Source of the DNA: Ophiura sarsii
Taxonomy: Eukaryota; Echinodermata; Ophiuroidea; Amphilepidida; Ophiuridae
NCBI GenBank assembly: GCA_035610835.1
Contig: CM069441.1
Coordinates: 80,647,848-80,711,847, forward strand
DNA: 64,000 nt
Direction: 5' to 3'
Part shown: positions 45,831-56,031 of the stretch, one piece after another
Position numbering within the stretch: the stretch's first letter is position 1
Layout of the letters: the number at the start of each line of letters is the position of its first letter
Program-made: the position numbers and the translations under genes
The notes under the pieces: generated by a model
Seen by the model: only the letters and a program-made list of their open reading frames with translations
Told to the model about the DNA's origin: nothing
Database searches by the model: none

Positions 45831-46163
45831 CCGGGCTGGGATTTTCGGGAAATCGTGCACCTGGGAATCAATTTAATTGTTCAGGCGGGACCCGGGATTC
45901 CTGAATTTCTCCAAACATACTCTGGGCCTATTGTTAGGGCGCCATCTTTTGTCGAAATAATGTCCAACGTGTTCCAACTTAAACCAGGAGGTGAAAATCT
46001 GCGGCGAAAATCACATTTTAGTGAGAATAAGTGAAGAAAATGCTAAGATTTGACTAAATAAACCCATTTTAATTGAATCTCCACTATAAATTTGCATTAA
46101 ATAAGAGTGATTTAGCTGACAATTTATTTTAGGCGGGACTTGATTTCCCGCGACTGGCTTGGG
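45831..46163. mobile_element. Second copy of the GGGCTGGGATTTTCGGGAA hAT-like family
   Basis: It shares GGGCTGGGATTTTCGGGAA, ATTTCTCCAAACAT, TTTGCATTAAATAA and a GGCGGGACT...CCGCGACTGG end with 43154-43780. Shorter by internal deletion. The flanks have only an imperfect TACAT repeat. Confidence 0.8.
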
Positions 46164-47287
46164 ATACATGCAATTCAATTGAAACATTTTCCAGGTATGT
46201 CAGCAATGAAAAATAGCCTAGTCTACTAATCCCAACCAACCCCTAAATTTGCCAATTGATGTACATTTTGGACAAAATATTTGTTATCTTTTCAAAAGTA
46301 TTAGATTTTTTTTAAATAAATCATTATTACCGGTACTTAATATTTTTAATATACAAATTTTTAAAATGTACAAAAAATACACATTTTTCCAAACAGTTTT
46401 CATTCAATTTTTTCAATACATTTTTAAGTATTCTCTGTAATTTAGCAACTGACAAAAAAAAGAGAAAAACCCAGAAAATAGACATGTTGTTTCTACGATT
46501 AAGGCAATAAATAAATGGTTGCCTTGAAAAATTAATGACAACTGCATAATCCAGGGACTTAATTCAAGGATAAATTATCCTTGGTTTTTTTCCTTCTAAA
46601 GAATGTGACAGCACGGAAATTCAAAATGAATGAGTTTTTCCAATTTCAACATAATTGCTCTTCTATAATATGACGCTAAAAATATCAAACCTGTCATGTT
46701 TGTAATGACGGATAATGATTCAAAAATAATAATAATAATAAATTTTTCTGACAACAATACAACACTTTATCTGTAACTTTGGATACAAAATTCCCCGTCA
46801 TATTCTTAGATATGGGTTGAATATTCAGGAAATATATAATGCAACAATTGATTTCATGTTGTTATAAACCTATACAGGTAACGGGTTAAGGATACAGGAT
46901 AGATTTTCAATGTTAGGCCAAGAAGAAAAAGATCCATCACTTTTGCCGCACAATTCTAAACGATGAGCCCAATTATGGGTGGGGTGGGGGAGGGGGTAAT
47001 TGTCGGGGGGGGGGGGGAAGGGGGGAAATGGGCCAATAAAGAAGAAGAAAAAAAAGAAAAATCCGCATTTAGCAAAGCTATTTTTTCTATTAAAAAAAAT
47101 TCGTATATACCTATTTTCCCAAATGTATGTGAGACAGACCTTCTTTTTTAGGCCTTAATGATGAAATATACTTTTACACAAGCATATAATACAATAGGGT
47201 GCATGCATGCTTTGTGTTAACTAGGAAACATATTGTAGTTGTTGACTGGTCGAAATGTTGAAATGTTCTAAATTGACAGGTGTCTCA
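46164..47287. other. Intron stretch with G-rich tract
   Basis: AT-rich sequence, then GGGTGGGGGAGGGGG and a G run at 46977-47028. No exon recognised. Confidence 0.5.
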
Positions 47288-47494
47288 CTACAGTTTGATC
47301 AGCTCCAAATTGGCGAGCCTCCTTATACAGGCAGGGTGTAGGCGCAATATGAACGCAACAATTGAATTGTGCATCAAATGTGTGACGCTTGCGTTTGCAC
47401 AAAATCAAATTGGGCGCATTGGCTTGGATTACTTTTGTGCACAGAGAGATAAAAACGCATACATCTCGCCAATTTGGAACTGATTGAACTATAG
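47288..47494. mobile_element. CTATAGTT MITE family, copy 3
   Basis: Left end CTACAGTTTGATCAGCTCC, right end TTGGAACTGATTGAACTATAG. The interior GCGTGACGCTTGCG-type motifs match the family but in reverse orientation relative to copy 1. Confidence 0.9.
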
Positions 47495-48364
47495 CTGTTA
47501 ATTTTCTCAACAGAAATGAATACAATTGACCCTATTATCAGGAGATCATGGAGGCTTCCAACCAGGAAGATACATGTAAGTTTCCAAAGATAACGGGCAG
47601 AACGAAAATACAACTTTTGACTGATTTCAAAAATCTCTATTGAACCCTTAAGCTAATTGGTGTCATTTCCTTTCCCAGCTTTTCATTAAGCGAGAGAAGT
47701 GAATCAATAAACTGATAAAATGTGTGCAAAACATCTGCTCAATTAATGCGCTATACTACTATCACTGCAACATGAATACTAAAATAATCAATTTGTTAAG
47801 CAAAAATAAGTAATTTGTTGTTTGATGACATGACCACAGTGAACTAAAATGTTTGTACAAGTGATTTTTTTCTCGGGGAGGTTTAATTTTCAAGGATTCC
47901 GCAAGCTAATGATAATCCTGCAAAATGACTAACTTTGAAATCGTGTACATTATGAATTGCATTGATAGACACTATCGTCACCGACAGAGAATTGCAGCAC
48001 TGGTCATATGCCTGTATGCTGAATAATGAGCGTGTGGCGGTAACATTCATGACGCTATGGATAAAATCAAGCCATTGATTGGGTAGAGTCATGATGGTCT
48101 ACAGCACTTGTGTGCTCATTACAGCAACACGTACTGAACTTCTTTGCAATGGTGTACAGTTCCTTGTGTGTTAATATTTTTAAAAAAATGAATGAAAAAA
48201 CAAACAAACACCCCATCAAAAAACAAACATATAAATAAACAAATAATCAGTTGACTATAATGTGGCTATAAGAGGACTAATTCAATATCAGAATATCCCA
48301 GTTAGAATATGTTGTTTGTTTGTGTGCTTGTCTTAAACAGGTCTTCTGGTGGGACAAATTACTA
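47495..48364. other. Intron, no exon recognised
   Basis: I see no element ends and no coding similarity. Confidence 0.5.
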
Positions 48365-48574
48365 TTATAGTTTGACCAGTTCCAAATTGGCGAAGCTTCC
48401 TTATAGCAGCGAATGAATTTAGAAGGACGCGGACGTGCATGCAGACAACAAGCGTACTGTGAATCAAATGCGTGACACGTGTGTGTGGCCAATACACTTT
48501 TGGATTACTTTCTTGTGCAGAAAAAAAGAAAAAAAGAATATTTTCTCGCCAATTTGGAACAGATCAAACTATAG
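48365..48574. mobile_element. CTATAGTT MITE family, copy 4
   Basis: Left end TTATAGTTTGACCAGTTCC, right end TTGGAACAGATCAAACTATAG-type terminus. It ends 34 bp from the MSK donor at 48609. Confidence 0.9.
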
Positions 48575-48614
48575 TCAGTATCACATATTTGCTGGTCTCG
48601 GGCGGGCCACTTAC

Positions 48615-48779
48615 CCTGAAAACCCTTGCATCAGCTGTCTTTGGCACTGCAGCTGGCGAATCCGCCGGGATCTGTGACGTGAACTCCTCAGCAAAATTAC
48701 TGGTGTCTAATTCACCATTGATGTGTGGTCGGAATGGAGGCTTCACTTTCTTGGCGGCTAGATCCTCCCAGTTGATTCC
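48615..48779 (-). CDS. RPS6KA5: MSK exon: AGC tail and linker
   Basis: Acceptor TTAATTCCAG, donor CAGG/GTAAGT, 55 codons, phase 0/0. It encodes GINWEDLAAKKVKPPFRP, the AGC-tail LDTSNFAEEFT and ADSPAAVP, whose Ser-Pro matches human Ser360, an ERK/p38 site. It ends VFR, so the next exon's GYSF completes the FRGYSF hydrophobic motif. Confidence 0.97.
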
Positions 48780-49269
48780 CTGGAATTAAAAAGAGTCGAC
48801 ATGACATTTTGGGTGATACAAGGAAGCAAATAACAATAAATATTCCTTTTTTTTGGCCAAATTTCTCAATAATTTTGCTAATTTTGATGGAACTTTTTTA
48901 AAGAAAAAAGGCCGCTTATTAAACAATGCATTTATTTTAAAGTATATCCCCTTTTACTTCATAGCCATTGAGTATCTTCGCTGGGCTGATGAAATTAATT
49001 TATTGCCTGACATACATATGGCAGCATATAATGCTTTCAATATAGGTAAAAAGCCTCGCTTGTTTGTGTGTGTACAAACAAAACAATGAATCGGTGAGCT
49101 GGTATGGTAAAGTCATTACGGGCGTAGACATACCCTAATGATTACGGAGGCTTGTTTTGAAACAGGGTTGTCTGTGCCAGAGAATAGATTGCTATTCTTG
49201 ATGTATTCGCATACTAATATTACACTTTTGTACTGGCAAAAAACTTCATCCATAAGACAAAAAAACACC

Positions 49270-49510
49270 ACCTATTCTATGGGCCTGACAGACCCATTTT
49301 TTTCTTCCCAATTTTCCATTTAGTTTTTGTTTGTTTTTAAATTTTAATTGGAATTTTTTGAACAATTTTTGATTGATTTTTGATTGATTTTTGTTGTTGA
49401 AAGTTTTTGAACATTTTGAAAATGTGTTCATAACATTTTAAACAAATATTTTTTTTAAATCACTGACCGACCGACCCAATATGAGATGTCCATTCGCCCG
49501 TAGAACAGGG
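49270..49510. mobile_element. MITE with CCTGTTCTATGGGC ends, copy 1
   Basis: Left CCTATTCTATGGGCCTGAC, right GCCCGTAGAACAGGG, with GACCCAATATGAGATGTCC before the right end. Related to 50353-50577. T-rich interior. Confidence 0.75.
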
Positions 49511-50352
49511 ATTTGTTGTCTTCTATTTAACAGTAATGCTTTATTGTATAACACTTTCAACTAATCATCCAAACAAGTCACCTCCATATGTTAGTACATT
49601 CAAAAACAGTTGCATATTTAACACAGATTCCACGCTAACGGTGTTAAGTTGTGTGTTTAGTGTATACATAATAGATACATAGGATCTGGGTCAATTGCAT
49701 TGCAATGAAATATCATCAGTGTCACTACTGTTTCGAATTGAATGGATGCGTCATGGAGCATGAGCGAGGGGGTTAATGTCCGATTAGTAATCTCCACACA
49801 CAAAAAAAGTATCTGGTTTCTGGAGGGTTCGTGAATCCTGACTGAAAGTTTGGGAAGTTTGTGAGCTTTATTTTGACACCCAGTTTATTATGGAAGACTC
49901 TATATCACCCAGGATTGGAAACAGTAAATGGGAAAAATTAAGCACTTTTACAAAAAGTAACACTTGGGCTTTTGCCATTTACATGCATTAGAGTACTTTC
50001 TTCTTGTGTGGAATTACTTCAAGGAATAGAATATTGGTGACGCACACTGATCACTTTGCAATAATTGCCTGAGTCTTACTCACAATTGTAGGATGGTACA
50101 TATGTGATTAACAATAACCTGGAAATAGTACCATTACATTCGTAACACTAGATTGTTTATTTATTTGGATCAATATACATGTTTCCAATTTGTCAATTTC
50201 CGGTAGTAATATTACACCATTTTTCTTAACACTAATTCATTTTCTTGCAATAGTAACGTATATTTGAGTCACCAGACCATTTTGAAACACATTGATAATA
50301 CAATAATAATACACCCTAAGGCAACGGGGGGAGGGGGGGGGGGGGGGGGCAG

Positions 50353-50577
50353 CCTGTTCTATGGGCTCAACCGCCCCATAGAAACATTGTTTTATTTATA
50401 CAAAATCGTTTTGATTTGTTTGTGAAAATTTGACAATTTTTTTGACAAATTTTGATTTTGTCGTTGAAAACTTTGAAATGTTTTGATTTTTGTTGTAAAT
50501 TATGAAGAAAAAAACACACACACAAAATATCTGACCAATTAACCCTACCTGAGAGGCCCGTTTGCCCGTAGAACAGG
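50353..50577. mobile_element. MITE with CCTGTTCTATGGGC ends, copy 2
   Basis: Left CCTGTTCTATGGGCTCAACC, right GCCCGTAGAACAGGGT. It follows directly on a G run (50325-50349). Confidence 0.8.
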
Positions 50578-52050
50578 GTGAGTTTTTGGTCGCCTAAGCA
50601 AGCTATGTGAACAACTAAAATAATCATTTTCTTATTTTAATTTCCCTGATAAGATTATAATTATTGTTCCATGACTTCAAACACTGGAGTCAGTAGCGCA
50701 CATCTTCACAAGGAGCTAATTGAAGGAAATTGGAGCAGGCGGAACATAATTGGTGACAATTAAAGAGTAATGCAGAACACTTGACTTCATTTCTGTCAAT
50801 GCTATCCGTCTAACTCTCATCATGTTACATAGTTTTATGTCATGGCCTAAAATCAGGGCTGGAACTTCAGATTTTTTTCAACCGGCCAGTCGGGCAGGTA
50901 ACTCCTAGGAATAGGGTCGTGTAGCAAAGATGCACGCATTGCGTATAAATGTTCTCTCAGATACCACCTTTAATATTGTAAATTTCCGAAGTAGAAAAAG
51001 TAAACAGGAATTTTGCTCTGCAAATACTGCAAATCATACCCTTGATGGGGATATATGCTCATAGAATGGGGTTGAGATGGGTTTATCATTCATGTAATTC
51101 TGCATGGAATTAGCCTAGCCCAAAATCTGTGTCAAAGGATTAAAGGATATGACAGCTTTATTCAATAACAGAGTCTTAACACCAGTCTCATGAACTCATG
51201 AATGAATTACACCAAGGATACACCAATTTTTTCCACATTGTAGTTGGGTAAACAAACACCTTTAAATCCTTCTTTTCATTAACACAGACATTTACAACTA
51301 TATTTCAGAGTGGCTTCCCCTCCCCGGGGATAACAGACAAAAGCAGACTATAAAACAGGAATACCAGCACTTTTTGAAGCAATTGTGTTGGTGTCAGGAT
51401 GAAGAGATATTCATATGTAACGACTAAAATGTCTGTTCTCATAGCATCCACAATTTTTTAGGATATCAATGTTATCTTTTAGATTGTGCATTGTGACAAC
51501 ACATACACAAGATGAAAACATTGAATTAAAAGTGCACACACAGATTGTTCATCCTATTTTTGTACATTGACGTGAAATTGGTTTGAAAACTTATTGATTT
51601 TTTTAACGTTTCTTATATCGTATTTTTTTGTCAATGTTATTCTCTTTTTACTATTTGTTATTTCAATAATTATTATAATTGTTTTGAAAGTGAATGAATG
51701 AGCTATGCATGGAAGTGATAATTTCAAAAGCTGTGTGTATGTGAGAATCTGGAATAAAACAAAATGTTGGGTTGCCAAGCACTTCCTTTTATTATATATT
51801 GCAGGGGGTGGGGGAGGGGAGGGGAAGAGCAGGGTCGTATTTGTTCACAGTATTCCAAAGAGTGCCAAAATGCTACTGGAGCATACCACGTCTTGTGTGA
51901 ATCCATTTATGAAGTCATTCATGCAGAAGTCGTCACTAACATGGTTTAAATCTTTTTCTTTTAAATGTTTTGAATCATGAATATAATAATTAAAACAGTA
52001 ATCCCAACTCATTTTAAAATCCTTATTGCCTACAAGACATATTACCAATT
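50578..52050. other. Intron; holds an uninterrupted dispersed repeat
   Basis: 51086-51232 is the version without insertion of the repeat at 11156-11640 (single TTAA at 51176). Otherwise no feature is recognisable. Confidence 0.6.
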
Positions 52051-52309
52051 ATATAACGCATGAAAATATTCTAGCCATCTGATTGGTGGATACTACATCA
52101 GATAACACAAAATAGTTTGGTCCATTTCATGCTGATGTCACTTCCCGGTCTTTTTTTTGTCTTTCAAAATGTACGTACATTTTGAAAAAAACAAAAAATG
52201 CCCTGCCTCGTACGATTTTGCTTGGCTTGGGGGATGGACTCGCCTGTAAGATCTTTTTCATGTTTAATTTGATGAAAATCGCACAAAAATATATTTCCAT
52301 GCGTTATAT
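52051..52309. mobile_element. MITE with TATAACGCATGAAAATATT ends
   Basis: TATAACGCATGAAAATATT at the left is mirrored by ATATATTTCCATGCGTTATA at the right. Inside, ATGTACGTACATTTTGAAAA is itself palindromic. Confidence 0.75.
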
Positions 52310-52312
52310 AAA

Positions 52313-52484
52313 ACAAATATGGACTGCTCTTTATTCGTAAAATGGGGGGGGGGGGGGGGGAACTATTGTCCCTCGGTGATCTGGAGACCTAAGCCTACTA
52401 TTTTCAAAATAGTAGGCTTACGGTCTCCAGATCACCTTGGGGCAATAGTTCACCCCATTTCCCTCATGAACAGTCCATATTTGT
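52313..52484. mobile_element. Near-perfect palindrome abutting an MSK donor
   Basis: The arms ACAAATATGGACTG / CAGTCCATATTTGT, GAACTATTG / CAATAGTTC and GGTGATCTGGAGACC / GGTCTCCAGATCACC fold on a central TAGGCTTA-AAATAGTAGGC-type inverted core. The left arm's G run (17 G at 52344-52360) faces only CCCC in the right arm. The palindrome ends 6 bp from the splice donor at 52491. Confidence 0.9.
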
Positions 52485-52496
52485 ATAATCATCTAC

Positions 52497-52647
52497 CTTA
52501 AAGAATGCATGCTTTCTGATTTCCTCAACTCCTTTGGGCCCTGATCCCATGCGCTTCTTTGGATCTTTCTGTAGTAGCCTTGTGATGAAGTCCTTCACTG
52601 CTTGGGAAAAGGTGGGTAGCATCGGCGGGTTACTACGAAGAATCCGT
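52497..52647 (-). CDS. RPS6KA5: MSK exon: end of the N-terminal kinase domain
   Basis: Acceptor TCAATATAG, donor AAG/GTAGAT. It completes a Lys codon and adds 50 codons: RILRSNPPMLPTFSQ, then VKDFITRLLQKDPKKRMGSG and EIRKHAFFK, matching human RLLMKDPKKRLGCG and EIKEHLFFQ. Confidence 0.96.
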
Positions 52648-53511
52648 CTATATTGACAATTTTATCAACATAAAATAACAAAATTGTGAATCTATATTAA
52701 TTCTTTTTTAAAAAGATGAATCTCATAAATATCTGTCATGTTTTGACAAATACCAAATATTATGTTGTGCAGTTTTATCTACTCTTGTTGGGAAATGAGA
52801 AAGTAAAGAGATATCTAAATTTGATTAAATGGAATATAAACCAAAGAAAAGCCTGGGGCAAAAAGGTTTGTTTGTCAAACATTGATGTCGAAAGCATTTA
52901 CTATTGTTTGTGCTGAGCATACTTCCATCAAAAGCTGGTTATTTTTAGGATATTTACATCTTAATGGAACCGATCAGTATCCACATTAGATATTTCAATG
53001 TCACAAACATGGCACTACTCATACTAGGCTGTGCTGGCACATTGGTAATCTATACCCATATCTCTCTGAGCATTTCTAAGAGGTTAGGCGACTTACCGGA
53101 ATACCAAGGGATATGTATTGAATGTAAGCCAAGGTGGTGGTGTCTGGCAATAACTGGTATGACAGGGGGGTTCCACCATCCAGGGGTGGTGGAGGGTGCC
53201 TTTTTCAGTTAAGGGGTTAAGGGATAAAAATATGCCGTAGTTAAGATTTAAATCAAATTAGTCCATTTCAGCATTTAAAATGCACTTAAAAGATAGAGAA
53301 CTGGGCTGTAACTAAGATGCTGAAGAAACAATATAGTGAGTACCGGTATCAAGTTAACATTTATTGGATTTTGATTTGATAAATAAATTTGGGTAAAAAA
53401 CTAATCTAGGTTACTTGGCTGGTTTTGCCAACACATCAGTTAGCATTCATTGTCAGCTAGTGCTCAGCCTGTTGCTGATTGGCAAGGCTTACCCTGTTGA
53501 TTGGAGGTGTC
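52648..53511. other. Intron, no exon recognised
   Basis: The open frames here have no family resemblance. Confidence 0.5.
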
Positions 53512-53756
53512 TTAACGCTTTCAATGTGGCGGCAGTCGTCTGCAGACGACAGTTCAGAAATTTCACAAAATGTTTTAATTAAAAATGTCAAATTTCATCA
53601 CCATAATTGGAATCACCATAGAGAAATGCATTAAGATAAGTACAAACATGCCTATTGGTTCAGTAAATCTTGAGATAAGACTTTGAAAGTTGGGAAAGGT
53701 TTCTGAAAGATCTGTTTGTGTAATGGTAAAACTAATAGCCGCGTGGAAAGTGTTAA
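53512..53756. mobile_element. GCCGC/CTTTCCA MITE family member
   Basis: Ends TTAACGCTTTCAATGTGGC and TTAACACTTTCCACGCGGC are inverted. It shares interior landmarks (GTACAAACATGCCTA, GAAAGGTTTCTGAAA) with 13884-14110 and 53970-54289. Confidence 0.8.
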
Positions 53757-53906
53757 ACATCTGTTATCCAATCTGTCTCCAATAAAAGCGAGAAGCAGAT
53801 AGTCAGGGATGGGCAAGATGTTGGTTCCTTCCTTGTTATCCAAGCTGTCACCAATAAAAGCGACAAGCAGATGGGGCAGGGATGGGCAATAAGTTGGTTC
53901 CTTGTG
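53757..53906. repeat. ~75 bp tandem duplication
   Basis: TGTTATCCAATCTGTCTCC / TGTTATCCAAGCTGTCACC, AATAAAAGCGA and GGGATGGGCAA recur with a ~75 bp shift. It lies exactly between two MITE-family copies. Confidence 0.85.
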
Positions 53907-53969
53907 ATACATCAGCAAATCATACCGAGAAGAATTTGTTTGGTCTGTTTCCCACATCTTTATCAGATA

Positions 53970-54289
53970 ATAACACTTTCCACGCGGCAGGCGTTTGCAG
54001 ACAACATTCCAAAATTTCACAAAATGTTTCAAAAATGTAATAAAACAAATTAAATTTGATAACCATATTTGGAATCACAAACAGATCTTTCAGAAACCTT
54101 TCCCAACTTTCAAAGTCTTATCTCAAGATTTACTGATCCAATATTGGATATTTGGAATCACCATGTGAAATGCATAAGTACAAACATGCCTAGTATTGAT
54201 TCAGTAATCCTTTGGATACACCTTGAAAGGTTTCTGAAAAATTTGTTTTGTATATATGGTAAAACCAATAGCCGCTTGAAAAGTATTAA
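53970..54289. mobile_element. GCCGC/CTTTCCA MITE family, longer member
   Basis: Left TAACACTTTCCACGCGGCAG, right GCCGCTTGAAAAGTATTAA. Internal sequence is partly doubled (TTTCTGAAAG / CTTTCAGAAA, GGAATCAC twice), so it may be two overlapping copies. It ends 45 bp from the MSK donor at 54335. Confidence 0.75.
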
Positions 54290-54340
54290 TCTGAAGATGC
54301 TGATGAAACGATTTACATATCTCCCCCTGGCCCCACTTAC

Positions 54341-54531
54341 TTTGATATTTCCACCTGAGAATTCTTCTCCCCTTCGACGGTAAACGGCGATGCACCCGTC
54401 AAGAGTTCGTAGGTCAAAACGCCCAGTGACCACCAGTCCACCGACATGTCATGACCTTCTGATCCGCTGCGCACCACCTCAGGAGCCATGTACTCTATTG
54501 TGCCACAGAAAGAATAGGTCCTGCCCTCAGA
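54341..54531 (-). CDS. RPS6KA5: MSK exon: N-terminal kinase activation loop
   Basis: Acceptor TATATCCCAG, donor AAA/GTAAGT, 191 nt, phase 0 to 2. It encodes [20 protein letters not shown], with the Ser of YSFCG matching human Ser212, then [19 protein letters not shown] and [13 protein letters not shown]. Very close to the human sequence. Confidence 0.98.
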
Positions 54532-55044
54532 CTGGGATATAGACAAGATAATATAGAGAGACAAATGATAACAATTATAATCAAAACCACAGGAAATAAT
54601 CGGCAGGTACTGTAGGATGTTGCGACTTCCTTCAATTTACGGGATTCAGGCTTTTTATCAACTTATGCAAGTAATACTTCACTTGATTTGCAACTTTGGT
54701 AGCACACACACCTCAAGGCAAATATGTTGTGGGTTTGTTTGCTGGAGGGTAGTCTGTCTGACACATCGAGCCAATGCTCGGACCAGTATAAACATGTTTG
54801 CTGTATAAACATGTTTGCTGTATGAACATGTTTGCTGTATGAAATGAGTATGACAATAAATTGTATAGAAAAACAGGAGACTTAATTGTTGGATAATAAT
54901 GTCTGAACCTGAATCTTAAATACCCACTTTGAAATAATTAAGTGTAGTGTCAACCCTTTTAATATAAAATGTATCAAGCGAGCGCTGTAACTTAGTGAAC
55001 TATTAATGTGATATATGTGAAAGTACTTTGTATACAATTTTTAA
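54532..55044. other. Intron with a 20 bp tandem repeat
   Basis: AACATGTTTGCTGTATAA-type units occur three times at about 54787-54842. No exon. Confidence 0.6.
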
Positions 55045-55313
55045 AATGAAATGAGTCAGAGAATCCATTTTTGGCTCAAAACTTTTCGGAGAACGTAACA
55101 AAATCAGTTTTTGGTAAAAAATGCGCACAAAAATCATCTAAAGACACTTCTCTAGGATCAGGTTTTTTTTACATAAAAACTTTTAGTTTTGAAATAATTG
55201 ACCAAAAAGTAGTGCCAAAAACTTTTTTGATTTTTTAGGTCAATTTTTTTTAAATCAGTATTTTTAGTGAATTTGATACCAAAAATGAATTCTCTGACTC
55301 GTTTCATCTACAA
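55045..55313. mobile_element. MITE with GAAATGAGTCAGAGAAT ends
   Basis: AATGAAATGAGTCAGAGAAT and CCATTTTTGG at the left are mirrored by CCAAAAATGAATTCTCTGAC and TCGTTTCATC at the right. T-rich interior, no ORF. Confidence 0.8.
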
Positions 55314-55533
55314 AAATGTTTACTTATATGTATTTGAGCAGTTAAACTGTCACTGATTTGATTGACTTTAAAATATGTGTTTGGTTTGGGTTTTTTCCAA
55401 GACAATATTCAAAAAGTATTTCATCTTTGGGTACATTACACGGACCTGCACTTTAAAAAGTTAAAAAGTTTAAAATAAAAAAAAATAAAAAAATAAAAAA
55501 ATAGGATTTCAAATGGAGCTGTCTATATCATAC

Positions 55534-55728
55534 CAATAGTTCAATCAGTTCCAAAATGTCAAGAAATATGTATTTTTTATCTCTATGCGTGCAATAAGTA
55601 TTCCAAGCCAACACGCGCAATGTTGCCCATACGCACCCAATTTGGCAAAACGCACGCACTTCACACATATCTTGACCCGTGTGCTTACTGCATTCATGAA
55701 CGCTAATGTGGAGCTGATCAAATTATAG
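55534..55728. mobile_element. CTATAGTT MITE family, copy 5
   Basis: Left CAATAGTTCAATCAGTTCC, right GAGCTGATCAAATTATAG. The interior CTATGCGTGCAATAAGTA and ACGCACCCAATTTGGC match copy 1. The right end is shortened. Confidence 0.85.
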
Positions 55729-56031
55729 TCTGAATTTATTTAGAGGGAGTATAAATACAACCAATATCAAAGATTTGATTTTGTTTTATTGGGTACTTAA
55801 ACATCATATAGAGATAGAAACATCTAAAATACAAACATGTAATACATGCACATAATGAAATAGCACCAAGCAATTTGAAAAACATATAGACATAATAAAA
55901 TATGAGCAAAAGTACCAAGGATAGCCCAAAAAGCTTTGAACACAAAGCTTATTTCCATTTGGGGTCCTTAACAAGCATAGAAAGGCAGAAAAAAACAGAA
56001 AAACAAATGAATACATGAATGAAGTACTAAT

